From: Pempheris klunzingeri
Lineage: Eukaryota; Chordata; Actinopteri; Acropomatiformes; Pempheridae
Direction of reading: 5' to 3'
NCBI RefSeq assembly: GCF_042242105.1
Contig: NC_092016.1
Coordinates: 6,185,501 to 6,249,500, forward strand
Length of the DNA: 64,000 nucleotides
A model generated the notes under the pieces. That model was not told the origin of the DNA and did not search any database. It saw only the letters and a list, made by a program, of their open reading frames with translations. The position numbers and the translations under genes are program-made. Numbering within the stretch: the first letter of the stretch is position 1; each line of letters begins with the position of its first letter. Positions 63,159 to 64,000 of this stretch are shown here, one piece after another.

Positions 63159-64000
63159 CTGGGAGGGAGGAGAGATATTATCCATCAGTTTGACTGTTTT
63201 TGAGTGTGGTAGCCATTAATAAAGTTGTACTTGAAAGTTGATTCAACCTTGAATGTTTTCTGCTTTATTCATTACCAGGACAACCAGTTAGTCCTCATCA
63301 CCGAGGTCTTTTCTCTTATGAAACCAAAACATCATTTTAACATCTTGGTGCAGCAGAATGTGATGAAGATGATGACAAACTGTTTCAAACAGCACCAGCT
63401 TTGCAATAAGGGACTTCAGTGATGATAACTAAGTGCAGTGCTTAGATGCAACTAAATTTACTCAAATACTTAATTACTATTTTGAGGTACATTTTACTGT
63501 CGTTTCATTTGACTTTTTACTTCTACCCCACTAAGCTAAATTTGAAAATGGAGCTTTACTCCACTACAACCACAGCTTTAGTAGTTACAAATTAAGATTT
63601 TACATACAAAACGCTTATTAAATTTGCTTTCTCACGATGCAAAATTCTCAGCAGGACATAGAATCAATTAGGTCAAGTGACAGAAAACTGGCAAAAAAAA
63701 AAAAAAAAAAAAAAAAAACTTTTGATAAATATTTAAGACCTCTTTCATGCAAAAACATTTCCCAGTCCTAGCCTCGCAGAATGTGAAGATTTGCCGTTTT
63801 TCCTTGCAATTATCTCAAATCTCTATATCGTATTTTGTAGTTTATACAACCGGTTGGAGCTAATTGTGCCATTGCGGCAGTAAAGACATTCTGGACTCCC
63901 ACACAGTGGATGAGGACCAAATTAGGTGCATCACAGAATTAAATCAAAGTCAAACATTCACTCCATCTAATACTGAAACACAATGAATATTCAATATACG
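63159..64000. other. Probable intron 1 or 5' flank of the ZP3-like gene
   Basis: No exon with a signal peptide was found on the minus strand. The stretch is AT-rich and carries a run of 26 A at 63693-63718, possibly the tail of a retroposed element. Confidence 0.5.

Overview
The window is vertebrate nuclear DNA, almost certainly from a ray-finned (percomorph-type) fish. Genes are split into many short exons with GT/AG introns. Interspersed repeats are of teleost type: Tc1-like elements, GATTAATCGATTA-type elements and a LINE-like 3' tail with a GGAT tail. The predicted proteins are single-copy vertebrate families. No prokaryotic, viral or CRISPR structure was seen.

Layout. (1) 1256-14214, plus strand: gramd4, reconstructed as 18 exons and 586 codons, all exon phases consistent. 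(2) 14215-18622: its probable 3' UTR and the convergent intergenic space, with a perfect 20-bp hairpin. (3) 18623-31047, minus: cdhr5 (mucin and cadherin-like), 16 exons and 804 codons. It runs signal peptide, four cadherin repeats, Ser/Thr mucin stretch, one membrane helix and an acidic tail. One intron holds a nearly complete Tc1-like transposon. (4) 33060-35208, minus, with a non-coding first exon near 36416-36450: a four-coding-exon gene for a 138-residue secreted, prohormone-like protein. I do not recognise it by overall similarity. It lies directly 5' of cdhr5 on the same strand, exactly where human secretin (SCT) lies relative to CDHR5. It also has a 28-residue segment between polybasic sites carrying a D-x-x-F-S-x-x-Y pattern, so I propose it as a degenerate teleost secretin-like gene. 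(5) 42465-54352, minus: cerk (ceramide kinase), 13 exons and 555 codons. (6) 59766-63158, minus: eight exons of a zona pellucida ZP3-type egg-coat protein, with the first exon outside the window.

The genes do not form one pathway. gramd4 and cerk are neighbours in mammals (human 22q13). Here a cdhr5 plus secretin-like pair, which in human sits on 11p15.5, lies between them. cdhr5 is a brush-border adhesion gene and has a TATA/CDX-like and GATA core promoter. The secreted-peptide gene has a TATA-like core. cerk has a GC-rich promoter with an ETS site.

All exon coordinates were read by eye from splice signals, reading phase and family resemblance. They are predictions without transcript support.
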